Shown here: positions 1 to 8,425 of the stretch, piece by piece | How positions within the stretch are numbered: the stretch's first letter is position 1 | Layout of the letters: every line of letters starts with the position of its first letter | NCBI RefSeq assembly: GCF_951801035.1 | Contig: NZ_CATOKT010000003.1 | Source: Adlercreutzia sp910585575 | GTDB lineage: Bacteria > Actinomycetota > Coriobacteriia > Coriobacteriales > Eggerthellaceae | Length of the DNA: 64,000 bases | Direction: 5' to 3' (one strand) | Notes under the pieces: generated by a model | The model's database searches: none | What the model was told of the DNA's origin: nothing | Seen by the model: only the letters and a program-made list of their open reading frames with translations | Program-made: the position numbers and the translations under genes

Positions 1-67
1 CACCGAGTATACGGTGAGTGAATCGGATATTCTGAACGGCATGATTCTGGAGGCTGCTCGGGCCTAG
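1..67 (+). CDS. C-terminal end of an upstream gene (partial), possibly Ppx/GppA-like
   Basis: An open frame enters from the left edge and stops at a TAG at 65-67. The visible 21 residues end in DILNGMILEAARA. That tail resembles the last strand and helix of actinobacterial exopolyphosphatase/GppA-type phosphatases, which often finish with a D-I-L-D/N-G motif, but 21 residues are too few to assign a family. The 5' end lies outside the window. Confidence 0.5.
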   Translation, partial: TEYTVSESDILNGMILEAARA

Positions 68-153
68 GGGCGCAGAAAGCGCCTTGTGCGGAGTTCTCCC
101 GATCAGCATTGCGGGCCCCCGAAGCCATGTGATAAGGGAAGCGCTCTCAAGTA

Positions 154-238
154 TGGTAGGGGCGGTGGGACTCGAACCCACAAGACCGAAGTCGGCGGAT
201 TTTAAGTCCGCTGCGTCTGCCAATTCCGCCACACCCCC
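154..238 (-). tRNA. tRNA-Leu (anticodon UAA)
   Basis: Read on the minus strand this folds as a class II tRNA. The acceptor stem pairs GGGGGTG with CGCCCCT (G-U pairs at positions 1 and 6), followed by discriminator A and an encoded CCA. The anticodon loop CTTAAAA is closed by a GCGGA/TCCGC stem and gives anticodon TAA. A short variable arm pairs around CGACTTCGGTC, and the T arm carries GGGTTCGAGTCCC. The long variable arm and the A14/G18-G19 region fit tRNA-Leu. It converges with the preceding partial gene. Confidence 0.95.
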
Positions 239-268
239 ACAGGAATGCGGGATCGTAACGACCCAAAG

Positions 269-292
269 AAGGCTCGCCCTGGCGCGAGCCTT
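269..292 (-). terminator. Hairpin downstream of the sortase gene
   Basis: An 8-bp stem (AAGGCTCG 269-276 with CGAGCCTT 285-292) closes a short loop. It lies about 30 bases past the stop codon of the minus-strand sortase gene, where a terminator is expected. The U tract on that side is only CTTTG, so termination strength is uncertain. It could also end transcripts approaching from the left. Confidence 0.5.
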
Positions 293-321
293 TGCATTCT
301 ATCACGAAAGCGGGGAGGGGC

Positions 322-1230
322 CTATCGCGCCATGACGCAGCGGACGTTCTTTTCGTCGGCGCAGCAGGTTTGCAGGGTGATGGTTTCTCCACGGGGGGCG
401 ATGCGGCCTTCGTAGCGATAGTAGTTTGTGGCGTTCGGCAGCGTGAGAATGTCGAACACGTAGTAAGTGCGCTTCGCGCCCGAAGCGTCCCAGACGGTGA
501 TCTTGTCGCCGATCTCCAAGTCCATGACACGGGCGAAAACGCCGGGGTTATGGCCGATGAAGTAGGTGTTCTCGCCATCGTCGACGTCGCCGGTGCTTAC
601 CCAGGTACTCGCGGTAAGGGCCGGGGCGGTGGTGTCGGCGGGGCTGCCCTGGGCGAAGGGAACGTACTCGCCTTGGAAATAAAGGGTGTTCTTGCGCTTC
701 TTCTTTTTCTTGGCGGTTTGCGAAGACGACGAGGTGCTTTTCGTGCTCTTGGAGCTTTTCGCCTTTGTGTCAGTTTTGGGCGTCGTGGAAGAGAGCGGCG
801 TGCCGCTGTCCTCGATGGCTCCCTTGGCGTCGTCGTCGGCCGCGGAGCTTTCGGCGGTGCTGTCGTTGGCGTTCGCATCGGTGCTGGCCGAGCTTGCGGC
901 TGAGCGTGCGGCGGCTTCCTCTTGGCCGCGCGTGTTCAGGGCTTCCAAGCGCCGCTGCTCGTCGGAGTCGTCGGCGCGACGAGCGTATTCGAGCGCCTTC
1001 TCGTCGAGCACGTACTGGCCGTGGCGCTCCACGCGATGGCCCAGGGCGCTGAGCGTATCGAGAACGCCCTCGTGCACCGAAGAGACGGAAATTGACGGGT
1101 TGGCGGCGGTTTCGTCAGCCTGGGCGCTGCCGGTGAACGCAAATCCGACCGCTGCGACGCCAAGCGCGACAACCAGTCCCCCGACAAGGGGGGCGCGGAG
1201 AGCGGCAAGGCGAAAAAGGCGGACGGTCAC
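322..1230 (-). CDS. Sortase-family transpeptidase (orphan)
   Basis: This 302-residue protein has an N-terminal signal/anchor helix (residues 10-35, ending near an Ala-x-Ala site), a predicted extracellular alpha/beta segment, a long Ala/Ser/Thr/Lys-rich linker (about 95-180, ending in a Lys/Arg cluster), and a C-terminal sortase barrel. The catalytic triad is visible: His227 in YFIGHNPG, Cys289 in TLQTC, and Arg297. Sortases cleave a C-terminal sorting signal and join the protein to cell wall or to pilin. No LPxTG-type substrate gene is adjacent, and the class cannot be fixed from sequence alone. The start is GTG with only a weak upstream purine tract. A hairpin follows the stop codon. Confidence 0.8.
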   Translation of the reverse strand: MTVRLFRLAALRAPLVGGLVVALGVAAVGFAFTGSAQADETAANPSISVSSVHEGVLDTLSALGHRVERHGQYVLDEKALEYARRADDSDEQRRLEALNTRGQEEAAARSAASSASTDANANDSTAESSAADDDAKGAIEDSGTPLSSTTPKTDTKAKSSKSTKSTSSSSQTAKKKKKRKNTLYFQGEYVPFAQGSPADTTAPALTASTWVSTGDVDDGENTYFIGHNPGVFARVMDLEIGDKITVWDASGAKRTYYVFDILTLPNATNYYRYEGRIAPRGETITLQTCCADEKNVRCVMAR

Positions 1231-1487
1231 GGCAGCGATCTTTCAGGGCTCGGTGGCGAAAAAGGGGTGCGACGGGCGCTGCTGCTTTTAGGGTGGGTAA
1301 GCCGCGCAACCCCCATGGCCTCTACTTTATCGACTTCTCGTCAAAAAAGCTACCCCTTGAACGGTGAGAAGTTTCGTGCCTTCAACCTTACAATCTTGTC
1401 GGTGAATTGGGCTTCCAGAGCGGTAGGAGGGTTCTGTGGTAGTATGATGGGCGCTGAAAATCATCAAGCCCACGGCAAGAAAGCACT

Positions 1488-2543
1488 ATGAAAGACATTA
1501 ACGCAATTCTCGAGGACGCCCCCGCGGTGCCCGCTACCTTCGAAGAGTACCTGAGCAGCTTCGCCGAGCCCGTGGGCGTGCTTATCAACGAGTACATTCC
1601 CCACGGCTCTCATCCCGACATGGACCGTTACCTGTACGACCCGCTGTTCCGCTATAGCGAAAATGCGGGCAAGCGCCATCGTCCGCTCATTTGCGTGGCC
1701 GCCTGCAAGGCGGTGGGCGGCGACCCATCCCGGGCTATGTCGGCTGCGGCCGCTATCGAGCACTTCCATTCGGCCGCGCTTATCCACGACGACATCGCCG
1801 ACGAGGCCGAGCTTCGTCGCGGCGAGCCGTGCCTGCACCTTACCGAGGGGCTGGGGCTGGCCATCAACATGGGCGACCTGGCGCTGTCTCAGGTGAACGG
1901 CACGGTCATTGATGATCCACTGTTGGACGATGCCACGAAGGTGCGCGTGATCGGCGAGCTGATCGCTATGACCCGCCGCACGGTGGAGGGCCAGGCCCTC
2001 GACATCGGCTGGGCGCGCGATGGGCGCTACGACATCACGCCCGACGACTACCTCACCATGGCCATCCACAAAACCGCCCATTACTCGGGCGCGGTGCCGC
2101 TGGCTATCGGCGCCATTGTGGGCGGCGCGTCCGACGAGGTGGTGGAGGCCCTGCGCAGCTACGGTCTGGATACGGGCCTGGCCTTCCAAATTCAGGACGA
2201 CTTGCTGAACCTCATCGGCACCGACGAGGCCAAGAAGAAGGACTTCCGCAGCGACATTACCGAGGGCAAGCGTACCTTGGTGGTGGTGCACGCCCTGTCT
2301 CACGCCGAGCCTGCGGCTCGCGAGCGCCTGGTGGAAATTCTCTCGTCGAAGGAGCACGATCCCGCGGTGCTGGCCGAGGCCGTGGCCCTCATGGAGGACG
2401 CGGGCTCCATCGAGTACGCGCGGTCCTACGCCGAAGACCTCAGCCAGAATGCCAAGGCGCGCCTGATCGAGGTTGTGCCGGCGTCGCCCTACCGCGATCT
2501 TCTCGTTTCCATGGCCGACTGGTTCGTGAACAGGTTGAAGTAA
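1488..2543 (+). CDS. Polyprenyl (geranylgeranyl/farnesyl-type) diphosphate synthase
   Basis: This 351-residue protein is a trans-isoprenyl diphosphate synthase. It condenses isopentenyl diphosphate onto an allylic primer to build C15-C40+ chains for quinones or undecaprenyl carriers. GKRHRPL (61-67) is the substrate-binding start of the fold. The first Asp-rich motif is D101-D102-I-A-D105 followed by RRG. The second motif, D237-D238-L-L-N, has Asn where the final Asp is common. Chain length cannot be read from sequence. Translation probably couples to the next gene, whose ATG lies one base after this TAA. In Eggerthellaceae such enzymes feed menaquinone synthesis, which would suit the flavin-based respiration seen elsewhere in the window (inference). 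Confidence 0.9.
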   Translation: MKDINAILEDAPAVPATFEEYLSSFAEPVGVLINEYIPHGSHPDMDRYLYDPLFRYSENAGKRHRPLICVAACKAVGGDPSRAMSAAAAIEHFHSAALIHDDIADEAELRRGEPCLHLTEGLGLAINMGDLALSQVNGTVIDDPLLDDATKVRVIGELIAMTRRTVEGQALDIGWARDGRYDITPDDYLTMAIHKTAHYSGAVPLAIGAIVGGASDEVVEALRSYGLDTGLAFQIQDDLLNLIGTDEAKKKDFRSDITEGKRTLVVVHALSHAEPAARERLVEILSSKEHDPAVLAEAVALMEDAGSIEYARSYAEDLSQNAKARLIEVVPASPYRDLLVSMADWFVNRLK

Positions 2544-2544
2544 T

Positions 2545-3447
2545 ATGGAGCCTATCAAGCGCAACGACACGGGAGCTGCCGTCGAGGACGTGCAGCAGCG
2601 CCTGTGCCGCATCGGGCATTTGGACGAAGCGGCGGTAACGGGCGTCTTCGACGAGGCCACAGTGCGCGCCCTGGCGGCGTTTTGTCTGGAATCCTCGCTG
2701 CCGGTTTCCGAAGAGGTAACCGACAAGGTGTGGGCGGCCCTGGTGGACGCGTCCTACAACCTGGGCGATCGCACGCTGTACCTGCGTATGCCCTACTTCC
2801 ACGGCCACGACGTGCTGGAGCTGCAGCAGGCGTTGGGGGCCCTGGGCTTTTTCCATGGCGGTCAGGACGCCATCTTCGGTGCGTTCACCGAGGAAGCCTT
2901 GCGTCGCTTCCAGCTGAACCTGGGTCTGCCCTCCGATGGCATCGCCGGCGCCTACACCTATGCGGCGCTGCGCAACTTGGCCCATTCGTGGGTGGGCAAA
3001 GAGGCCACCCACGGCGACACGCGTCACCTGGGCTTTGCCCGAGCGGCCGATGTGCTGGAGGGCCATGCCGTGTGCCTGTTCGGTACCGATGAGTTCTCGC
3101 GCTCGGTGGCGTCGCGCATGTCGAACTTGTCGCTGGCCACGAATCCCGCCTCGAAGATTATCAGCGCCGACAGCCTGTCGGTGGCGCCGGACGCCTCCAT
3201 GATGCTGGTGCACGTGCTGCTTTCGGCCGAGGAGGCCGAAGTGGGGGTGCCCCTGGTGTCCTACGAGGACGAGGACACGCTGGCCCTGCGCCTGGAGTCG
3301 GCGATCGACGTGGCGCAAGATGCCTCCTGGCCGCGCCTGTCGGTGCTACTGCCCGGCGCGATGTGGCTGGAAGCGGGCCCCGAGCGCTCGGCCCAGCACT
3401 ATGCCATCACGCTGCTCGACGCCCTCTGCGCCGCCCTGCAGGAGTAG
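2545..3447 (+). CDS. Peptidoglycan-binding-domain protein (CwlM-like N-terminal half)
   Basis: This 300-residue protein has two consecutive PG_binding_1 repeats: residues 5-70, and 85-150 ending in a D-G-I-A-G-A-Y-T-Y-A-A-L motif. A 150-residue C-terminal alpha/beta region follows. It has the hydrophobic strand pattern of an amidase_3-like domain but I see none of the zinc-binding His/Glu residues, so it may be a non-catalytic relative. No signal peptide is visible, so it should be cytoplasmic unless exported unconventionally. This recalls mycobacterial CwlM, a cytoplasmic regulator of MurA; that parallel is inference. The ATG sits one base after the stop codon of the prenyl synthase gene, so the two are co-transcribed. 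Confidence 0.75.
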   Translation: MEPIKRNDTGAAVEDVQQRLCRIGHLDEAAVTGVFDEATVRALAAFCLESSLPVSEEVTDKVWAALVDASYNLGDRTLYLRMPYFHGHDVLELQQALGALGFFHGGQDAIFGAFTEEALRRFQLNLGLPSDGIAGAYTYAALRNLAHSWVGKEATHGDTRHLGFARAADVLEGHAVCLFGTDEFSRSVASRMSNLSLATNPASKIISADSLSVAPDASMMLVHVLLSAEEAEVGVPLVSYEDEDTLALRLESAIDVAQDASWPRLSVLLPGAMWLEAGPERSAQHYAITLLDALCAALQE

Positions 3448-3496
3448 GGGAGGACGGCGCGTCTTCTGCGGTGGGCTGACAAACCATGTGCGTCTA

Positions 3497-3524
3497 CGCC
3501 GCCCTTCGGGGCGGCGTTTTTTTT
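3497..3524 (+). terminator. Strong intrinsic terminator
   Basis: A perfect 8-bp GC stem (CGCCGCCC 3497-3504, GGGCGGCG 3509-3516) with a stable TTCG tetraloop is followed by eight T residues (3517-3524). It ends the prenyl synthase/peptidoglycan-binding operon and separates it from leuC. Confidence 0.95.
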
Positions 3525-3543
3525 GCTCTGAGGGGTCGTTGTG

Positions 3544-3563
3544 GCCGAAACGGCTATTTCGGC
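3544..3563 (+). promoter_or_regulatory. Small hairpin upstream of leuC
   Basis: GCCGAAA (3544-3550) pairs with TTTCGGC (3557-3563) around a 6-base loop. It lies about 100 bases before the leuC start and could be part of the promoter or leader. An AT-rich TAAAAT follows at 3607-3612, but no convincing -35 box sits at the right distance. No Leu-codon-rich leader peptide was found. Confidence 0.35.
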
Positions 3564-3659
3564 GGCTACTCGCTGGGAGGAAATCTGTTTGCAACGAGGG
3601 CAGTGCTAAAATATGTCCGTTTGAGAGAAGACGTAACCCCGCGAGAAGAAGGAGAGCGT

Positions 3660-4925
3660 ATGGCCCGTCCTATGACCATGGCGGAGAAGATCCTCGCCGC
3701 CCATGCGGGGCTGGACGAAGTCGAGCCGGGGCAGCTGATCGAGTGCGATCTCGATCTGGTGCTGGCCAACGACATCACGGCCCCCATTGCCATTGCCAAG
3801 GTGCGCGAGCTGACGGGGAAGGTGTTCGACCCTGAGAAGATCGCCCTGGTGCCCGATCACTACACCCCCAACAAGGATATTAAGAGCGCTGAGCAGGCCA
3901 AGATCGTGCGCGATTTCGTGCGCGAGCAGGGCATTACCCACTACTACGAGGTGGGCTGCATGGGCGTTGAGCATGCGCTGCTGCCCGAGCAGGGCGTAGT
4001 GGGCGCCGGCGACCTCATCATTGGCGCCGACAGCCACACCTGCACCTACGGCGCCCTGGGCGCCCTGTCCACGGGCATGGGCTCCACCGACGTGGGTGTG
4101 GGCATGGCCACGGGCAAGGCCTGGTTCAAGGTGCCCGAGACCATCAAGTTCGTCATCGACGGGCAGCTGGCCCCGGGTGTGACCGGCAAGGACGTTATCC
4201 TGCATATCATCGGCATGATCGGTGTGGACGGCGCGCTGTACAAGGCCATGGAGTTCACGGGCAGCGCCATCGAGTCCATGCCCATGGACGAGCGCCTGTC
4301 CATTTCCAACATGGCCATCGAGGCCGGCGGCAAGGCGGGTCTGATCCCGGTGGACGACATTACCCGCGCCTATCTGGACGAGCGCGCCGAGCGCCCCTAT
4401 ACCGCGTACTATTCCGACGACGATGCGGAATTCGCTCAGGTCATCGAAATCGACGCAGCCGACATTGTGCCGACGGTGGCCTTCCCGCACCTGCCCTCCA
4501 ACACGCGTCCCGTGTCCGAGGCCCGCGACGTGAAGATCGACCAGGCCGTCATCGGCAGCTGCACCAACGGCCGTCTGGCCGACATGCGGCAGGCCGCGGC
4601 GGTGCTGAAGGGCCGCACCGTGCACCCGGATGTGCGTTGCATTGTCATCCCTGCCACCCAGAAGGTGTACCAGCAGTGCATCGCCGAGGGGCTCATGGAC
4701 ATCTTCATCGACGCGCACTGCGCCGTGTCCACGCCCACCTGCGGCCCGTGCCTGGGCGGCTACATGGGCATTCTGGCCGCGGGCGAGCGCGCCATTGCCA
4801 CCACCAACCGCAACTTCGTCGGCCGCATGGGCGATCCCACCAGCGAGGTGTACCTGTCCTCGCCGGCCGTGGCCGCTGCGTCCGCCGTGCTGGGCCACAT
4901 TGGCCTGCCCGAGGATCTGGACTAG
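3660..4925 (+). CDS. leuC: 3-isopropylmalate dehydratase, large subunit
   Basis: LeuC with LeuD isomerises 2-isopropylmalate to 3-isopropylmalate in leucine biosynthesis. The 421-residue product has the aconitase fold. ADSHTCTYGALG is the first Cys-bearing active-site segment. The second and third 4Fe-4S ligands lie in IGSCTNGR and CGPC (a TPTCGPCLGG context). The length fits the short LeuC type. The ATG at 3660 was chosen over an upstream in-frame ATG at 3486 because the earlier one would run through the terminator at 3497-3524. GGAGAG lies just before the chosen start. leuD follows 10 bases after the stop. Confidence 0.96.
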   Translation: MARPMTMAEKILAAHAGLDEVEPGQLIECDLDLVLANDITAPIAIAKVRELTGKVFDPEKIALVPDHYTPNKDIKSAEQAKIVRDFVREQGITHYYEVGCMGVEHALLPEQGVVGAGDLIIGADSHTCTYGALGALSTGMGSTDVGVGMATGKAWFKVPETIKFVIDGQLAPGVTGKDVILHIIGMIGVDGALYKAMEFTGSAIESMPMDERLSISNMAIEAGGKAGLIPVDDITRAYLDERAERPYTAYYSDDDAEFAQVIEIDAADIVPTVAFPHLPSNTRPVSEARDVKIDQAVIGSCTNGRLADMRQAAAVLKGRTVHPDVRCIVIPATQKVYQQCIAEGLMDIFIDAHCAVSTPTCGPCLGGYMGILAAGERAIATTNRNFVGRMGDPTSEVYLSSPAVAAASAVLGHIGLPEDLD

Positions 4926-4935
4926 GAGGGAACCC

Positions 4936-5436
4936 ATGCAATTCAAAGGAACTGTGCACCGCTACGGGCGCGACATCGACACCGACGTCATCATCCCGGC
5001 CCGTTACCTGAACACCTCCGATCCGGCCGAGCTGGCGAAGCACTGCCTGGAGGATCTGGACGTGGAGTTCGTGAACAACGTGCAGCCTGGCGACATCATT
5101 GTGGCCGACGAGAACTTCGGCTGCGGCAGCTCCCGCGAGCACGCCCCCATTGCCATTAAGGCGGCGGGCGTGGACGTGGTCATTGCCAAGAGCTTTGCGC
5201 GCATTTTCTACCGCAACGCCATCAACACCGGTCTGGCCATCATGGAGTGCCCGGAGGCCGTGGACGCCATCAGCAACGGCGACGTGGTAAGCGTGGACGC
5301 CGACGCGGGCGTCATCACCGACGAAACGACGGGCCAGACCTTCACCGCGCAGCCCTTCCCGCCGTTCATTGCTGAGATTATCGAGGCCGGCGGCCTGGTG
5401 GAGCGTTGGCAGAAGAAGTTCGCTGAGGAGGCGTAA
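4936..5436 (+). CDS. leuD: 3-isopropylmalate dehydratase, small subunit
   Basis: LeuD is the swivelling domain that completes the isopropylmalate isomerase with LeuC. The 166-residue product begins at ATG 4936, preceded by AGGAGGG overlapping the leuC stop. Diagnostic motifs are RDIDTDVIIPARYL near residue 13, and NFGCGSSREHAP, the aconitase swivel signature whose Ser/Arg contact substrate. The short form, separate from LeuC, is typical of anaerobic bacteria and archaea. It is followed by leuB after only 4 bases, so the three genes form one operon. Confidence 0.96.
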   Translation: MQFKGTVHRYGRDIDTDVIIPARYLNTSDPAELAKHCLEDLDVEFVNNVQPGDIIVADENFGCGSSREHAPIAIKAAGVDVVIAKSFARIFYRNAINTGLAIMECPEAVDAISNGDVVSVDADAGVITDETTGQTFTAQPFPPFIAEIIEAGGLVERWQKKFAEEA

Positions 5437-5440
5437 GAGC

Positions 5441-6550
5441 ATGACCGCAACCTATAAGATTTGCCTTTTGGCCGGCGACGGCATCGGCCCGGAGATCATC
5501 GCCGAGGGCGTGAAGGTGCTGAACGCCGTGGGCGCGAAGTACGACACCGCTTTCGAGTACACCGACGCGCTCATCGGCGGCATTGCCATCGATGAGACCG
5601 GCGAGCCGCTGCCCGCTGCCACGCTGGAGGCGGCCTGTGCTTCCGACGCCGTGCTGCTGGCGGCCGTGGGCGGCCCCAAGTGGGACACCACCGACCCGAA
5701 TGCCCCGCGTCCCGAGCAGGGCTTGCTGGGCATCCGCAAGGAGCTGGGCCTGTACACGAACTTGCGCCCTGTTCAGATCTTCAACGCCCTGGCCGACGCT
5801 TCCACGCTGAAGCCCGAGATTGTGGACGGCGTGGATATGATGATCGTGCGCGAGCTGACCGGCGGCTTGTACTTCGGCATGCGCGAGCGCTTCTACGACG
5901 AGGACGGCGCCGGTCCGAACGGCACCAAGGGTCAGCGTGCCTACGACACGCTGGAGTACTCGGAGTACGAGATCGAGCGCATTGCCCGCCAGGCCTTCGA
6001 GATTGCCCGCAAGCGTCGGAACAAGGTGACCAGCGTGGACAAGGCCAACGTGCTGGAAACGAGCCGTCTGTGGCGCGAGATTGTGCATCGCGTCCACGAC
6101 GAAGCCTATGCCGACGTGGAGCTGGAGGACCTGCTGGTGGACAACACCGCCATGCAGCTGATCAACCGCCCGGCTGACTTCGACGTGGTGGTGACCGAGA
6201 ACATGTTCGGCGACATCCTGTCCGACGAAGCGGCCCAGATCACGGGCTCGCTGGGCATGCTGGCCAGCGCGTCTATGGGGGACGGCGTGGCGCTGTACGA
6301 GCCGAGCCACGGCAGCGCGCCGGACATTGCGGGCCAGGGCATTGCCAATCCGCTGGCGCAGATTCTGTCTGTGGAGATGATGCTACGCTACAGCTTCGAC
6401 ATGGGCGAGGCCGCCGACGACATTCGTCGCGCCGTGACCCAGGTGCTCGACGAGGGCTGGCGTACTGGTGACATCAAGGACGCCGAGACCCCGGCCGACA
6501 AGATCGTCGGCACCGTGGCCATGGGCGACCTGATTGTGGAGCGCCTGTAG
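5441..6550 (+). CDS. leuB: 3-isopropylmalate dehydrogenase
   Basis: LeuB oxidatively decarboxylates 3-isopropylmalate to 2-ketoisocaproate using NAD+. The 369-residue product shows the N-terminal GDGIGPEI motif, the substrate region with GLLGIRKELGLYTNLRP, RELTGG, and the catalytic Lys/Asp region including VDKANVLETSRLWRE. The metal-binding and NAD loop segments are ENMFGDILSDEAA and EPSHGSAPDIAG. It is the last gene of the leuCDB cluster; leuA is not in this window. The ATG at 5441 follows the leuD stop by 4 bases with GAGGAGGCG upstream. Confidence 0.97.
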   Translation: MTATYKICLLAGDGIGPEIIAEGVKVLNAVGAKYDTAFEYTDALIGGIAIDETGEPLPAATLEAACASDAVLLAAVGGPKWDTTDPNAPRPEQGLLGIRKELGLYTNLRPVQIFNALADASTLKPEIVDGVDMMIVRELTGGLYFGMRERFYDEDGAGPNGTKGQRAYDTLEYSEYEIERIARQAFEIARKRRNKVTSVDKANVLETSRLWREIVHRVHDEAYADVELEDLLVDNTAMQLINRPADFDVVVTENMFGDILSDEAAQITGSLGMLASASMGDGVALYEPSHGSAPDIAGQGIANPLAQILSVEMMLRYSFDMGEAADDIRRAVTQVLDEGWRTGDIKDAETPADKIVGTVAMGDLIVERL

Positions 6551-6617
6551 CGCCTGCGTCGGCGGTGTTGCCGCTCTTTGCGGTTCTAACGCACTGCCGT
6601 GCATCCACTGACACGAC

Positions 6618-6680
6618 GAGGGCTCCGTCGGGGCTGCTTCTGTTTCGCAGAGCGAGGTGGAAGCAGTGGACGGAGCCCTC
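6618..6680 (+). terminator. Nested long inverted repeat between leuB and the LuxR gene
   Basis: GAGGGCTCCGTC (6618-6629) is exactly complementary to GACGGAGCCCTC (6669-6680). Inside it, CTGCTTC (6634-6640) pairs with GAAGCAG (6660-6666), leaving a 19-base loop. The 19 paired bases make a very stable RNA hairpin. Only TCTGT follows, so it is not a classic U-tailed terminator. It may terminate leuCDB transcripts or structure the leader of the regulator gene that starts 33 bases later. Confidence 0.6.
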
Positions 6681-6712
6681 TCTGTATCGACTGAGCTTGT
6701 GCAGGGAGGGGT

Positions 6713-8269
6713 ATGAGCTTGAGGATGGAGGAGGTTCGTCGCGGGCTTACCGCGTCGGCCGGGGTTGCGCTGGTTGCGTACACCCTGTATCGCTTGCTGG
6801 CCTATACCAGCTATGTCACGAATTTCGGATTCTTCGCCAACCCTTTGGGCTACGTGTCGAGCGGCTCGTTCATGCTGGGGGCGGCCTTGGGCAATCTATT
6901 CTCGTGCGCGGTGGTATTCCTGCTCTATGCCACGGGTCGCTTGCGGCCCTGGAGTATTCCGTATCGTGGTTCCCTTTTGGTGGTCGCTCTCGTGTACGGC
7001 GTTATCGCCTTCGCGCCGCGGGCTTTTCTGGATGAGGCAGTGGCCTCGTCGTTTCTGGGGGTGCTGTGGGGGCTCACCATTACTATGATCGGCTTTGCAG
7101 CATTGGAGCTGCTGACGGCTGCCTCATCGCCTTTTGTTCTGATCGGGCAGTTGGCCGTGGCGTCGCTGCTGTTCAGCGTGGTCTCCTTCGGTATGGAGCA
7201 GCTGCCTGGCTTGGCGAAGGATCTGTTGGGCGCCACCTTCGCTTTGGCGCTGTGGCCGCTGCTCCCCTCGGCCCGAAAGCTTTGCCGCGCGGAAGGGGAA
7301 GCGGGGGCGGAAGACCCGGGGGCGGCGGTGGCGGCGTCGCAGGGGGAGCCGACGCCTTCGGCTTCAGCGCCGGCAGCGGAGGGGGACACGCCGGCGGCGG
7401 TGGCCGAGCGCTTCCGCGTGTTTCGCGCCACCTTGGAGGAGTGCTCGACGCCTATTTTGGCCACAGCCTTCTTCGAGTTGGTGGTGGGGCTCGTGAATAT
7501 GTACGCGGCCAGCGCCCATGTCTCGTTCACTATTTCCACCCAGGCGCCGCTGGAGGGCGCCCTTATCTGCTCAGTGCTGGTTATTGCCTTCGTGGCGCTT
7601 ACTTCCGCTATCCCGCACCGCAACTTCATGTACCTGGGAGTGTTTCCCGGCGTCATTGCCGTGTTCTTGGTGCTTCCCTATTTCGGCGACGTGTGGGGCG
7701 GTCCGCTCAGCGCGATCATCTACACGGCGTACTCGTTCACGGCCATGCTCTCCACCTTCTGCATTATTCGCGCCTGTCGGCGCACGGGCGACTGTGTGTA
7801 CGGAGTGGCGGCGGTGCTGTCGGCCTCGATGAGGCTCTGCCTTATGGTGGGTTTGGGGCTGGGGCGGTACTTCGGCGGGCTGACCGAGGGCAGCACTTTC
7901 GTGCACCTGTCCATCGTGGGCGTCACGTGCGTGTACGTGTTAGGTATTGTGGTGGTGCTTTGGGGGCTGAAGAACGCGCGGGCCAAGCGCGTGGTGCAGG
8001 TGGTGGAGGTGGTGCGCGTGGTGGAGGAGCGCACGCCGATGAGCTTCGAGGAGTCAGTGGCCGAGCGGGTCGATGAGCTGGTGACTGCCTATCAGCTGTC
8101 GCCGCGCGAACGCGACGTGCTGGTGGGGCTGGCCCAGGGAAACACCGCGGCCAGCATTGCCGCAGGGCTTCATCTGTCCACCTCGACGGCGCAAGGGTAC
8201 ATTAAAAGCCTGTACGCCAAGCTGGGAGTAAATAAGAAACAGCAGGTCATCGACTTATTTCAAAAATAG
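6713..8269 (+). CDS. Membrane-anchored LuxR-family transcriptional regulator
   Basis: This 518-residue fusion has about 10-12 hydrophobic helices (residues 15-190 and 240-430), separated by a charged Ala/Glu-rich loop near 195-235. A cytoplasmic linker rich in VV-x-VV leads to a C-terminal LuxR/GerE helix-turn-helix (about 455-518; YQLSPRERDVLVGLAQG then TAQGYIKSLYAKLGV). In Eggerthellaceae, regulators of this architecture lie next to FAD-dependent reductase genes and control them. The membrane part may sense the substrate directly (inference). Here the Tat flavoprotein gene starts 156 bases downstream in the same direction. The ATG at 6713 follows GGGAGGGG. Confidence 0.85.
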   Translation: MSLRMEEVRRGLTASAGVALVAYTLYRLLAYTSYVTNFGFFANPLGYVSSGSFMLGAALGNLFSCAVVFLLYATGRLRPWSIPYRGSLLVVALVYGVIAFAPRAFLDEAVASSFLGVLWGLTITMIGFAALELLTAASSPFVLIGQLAVASLLFSVVSFGMEQLPGLAKDLLGATFALALWPLLPSARKLCRAEGEAGAEDPGAAVAASQGEPTPSASAPAAEGDTPAAVAERFRVFRATLEECSTPILATAFFELVVGLVNMYAASAHVSFTISTQAPLEGALICSVLVIAFVALTSAIPHRNFMYLGVFPGVIAVFLVLPYFGDVWGGPLSAIIYTAYSFTAMLSTFCIIRACRRTGDCVYGVAAVLSASMRLCLMVGLGLGRYFGGLTEGSTFVHLSIVGVTCVYVLGIVVVLWGLKNARAKRVVQVVEVVRVVEERTPMSFEESVAERVDELVTAYQLSPRERDVLVGLAQGNTAASIAAGLHLSTSTAQGYIKSLYAKLGVNKKQQVIDLFQK

Positions 8270-8425
8270 CCATTTTTTGGGGGAGCGCAATTCTCGCTTC
8301 TTTCGTAGGCTTCTCGGCGCATTGACCGACCGCGTGTTCGCTGGAGCGGAGCGCAGGCGAACTCAAGGGGAGGGGCTGGCGCAGGGCGCGGCGGTCGTCG
8401 AGAATCCGAAAGGTAGGATTTCGCC

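Noticed and set aside
640..690. TEV-protease-like LYFQG string inside the sortase precursor
   Set aside because: The required Glu at P6 is missing and a single short match in a linker is expected by chance.
3606..4946. 446-codon open frame antisense to leuC
   Set aside because: It mirrors a well-supported LeuC reading frame in GC-rich DNA, has His/Gly/Ala-biased composition, no ribosome site and no known domain.
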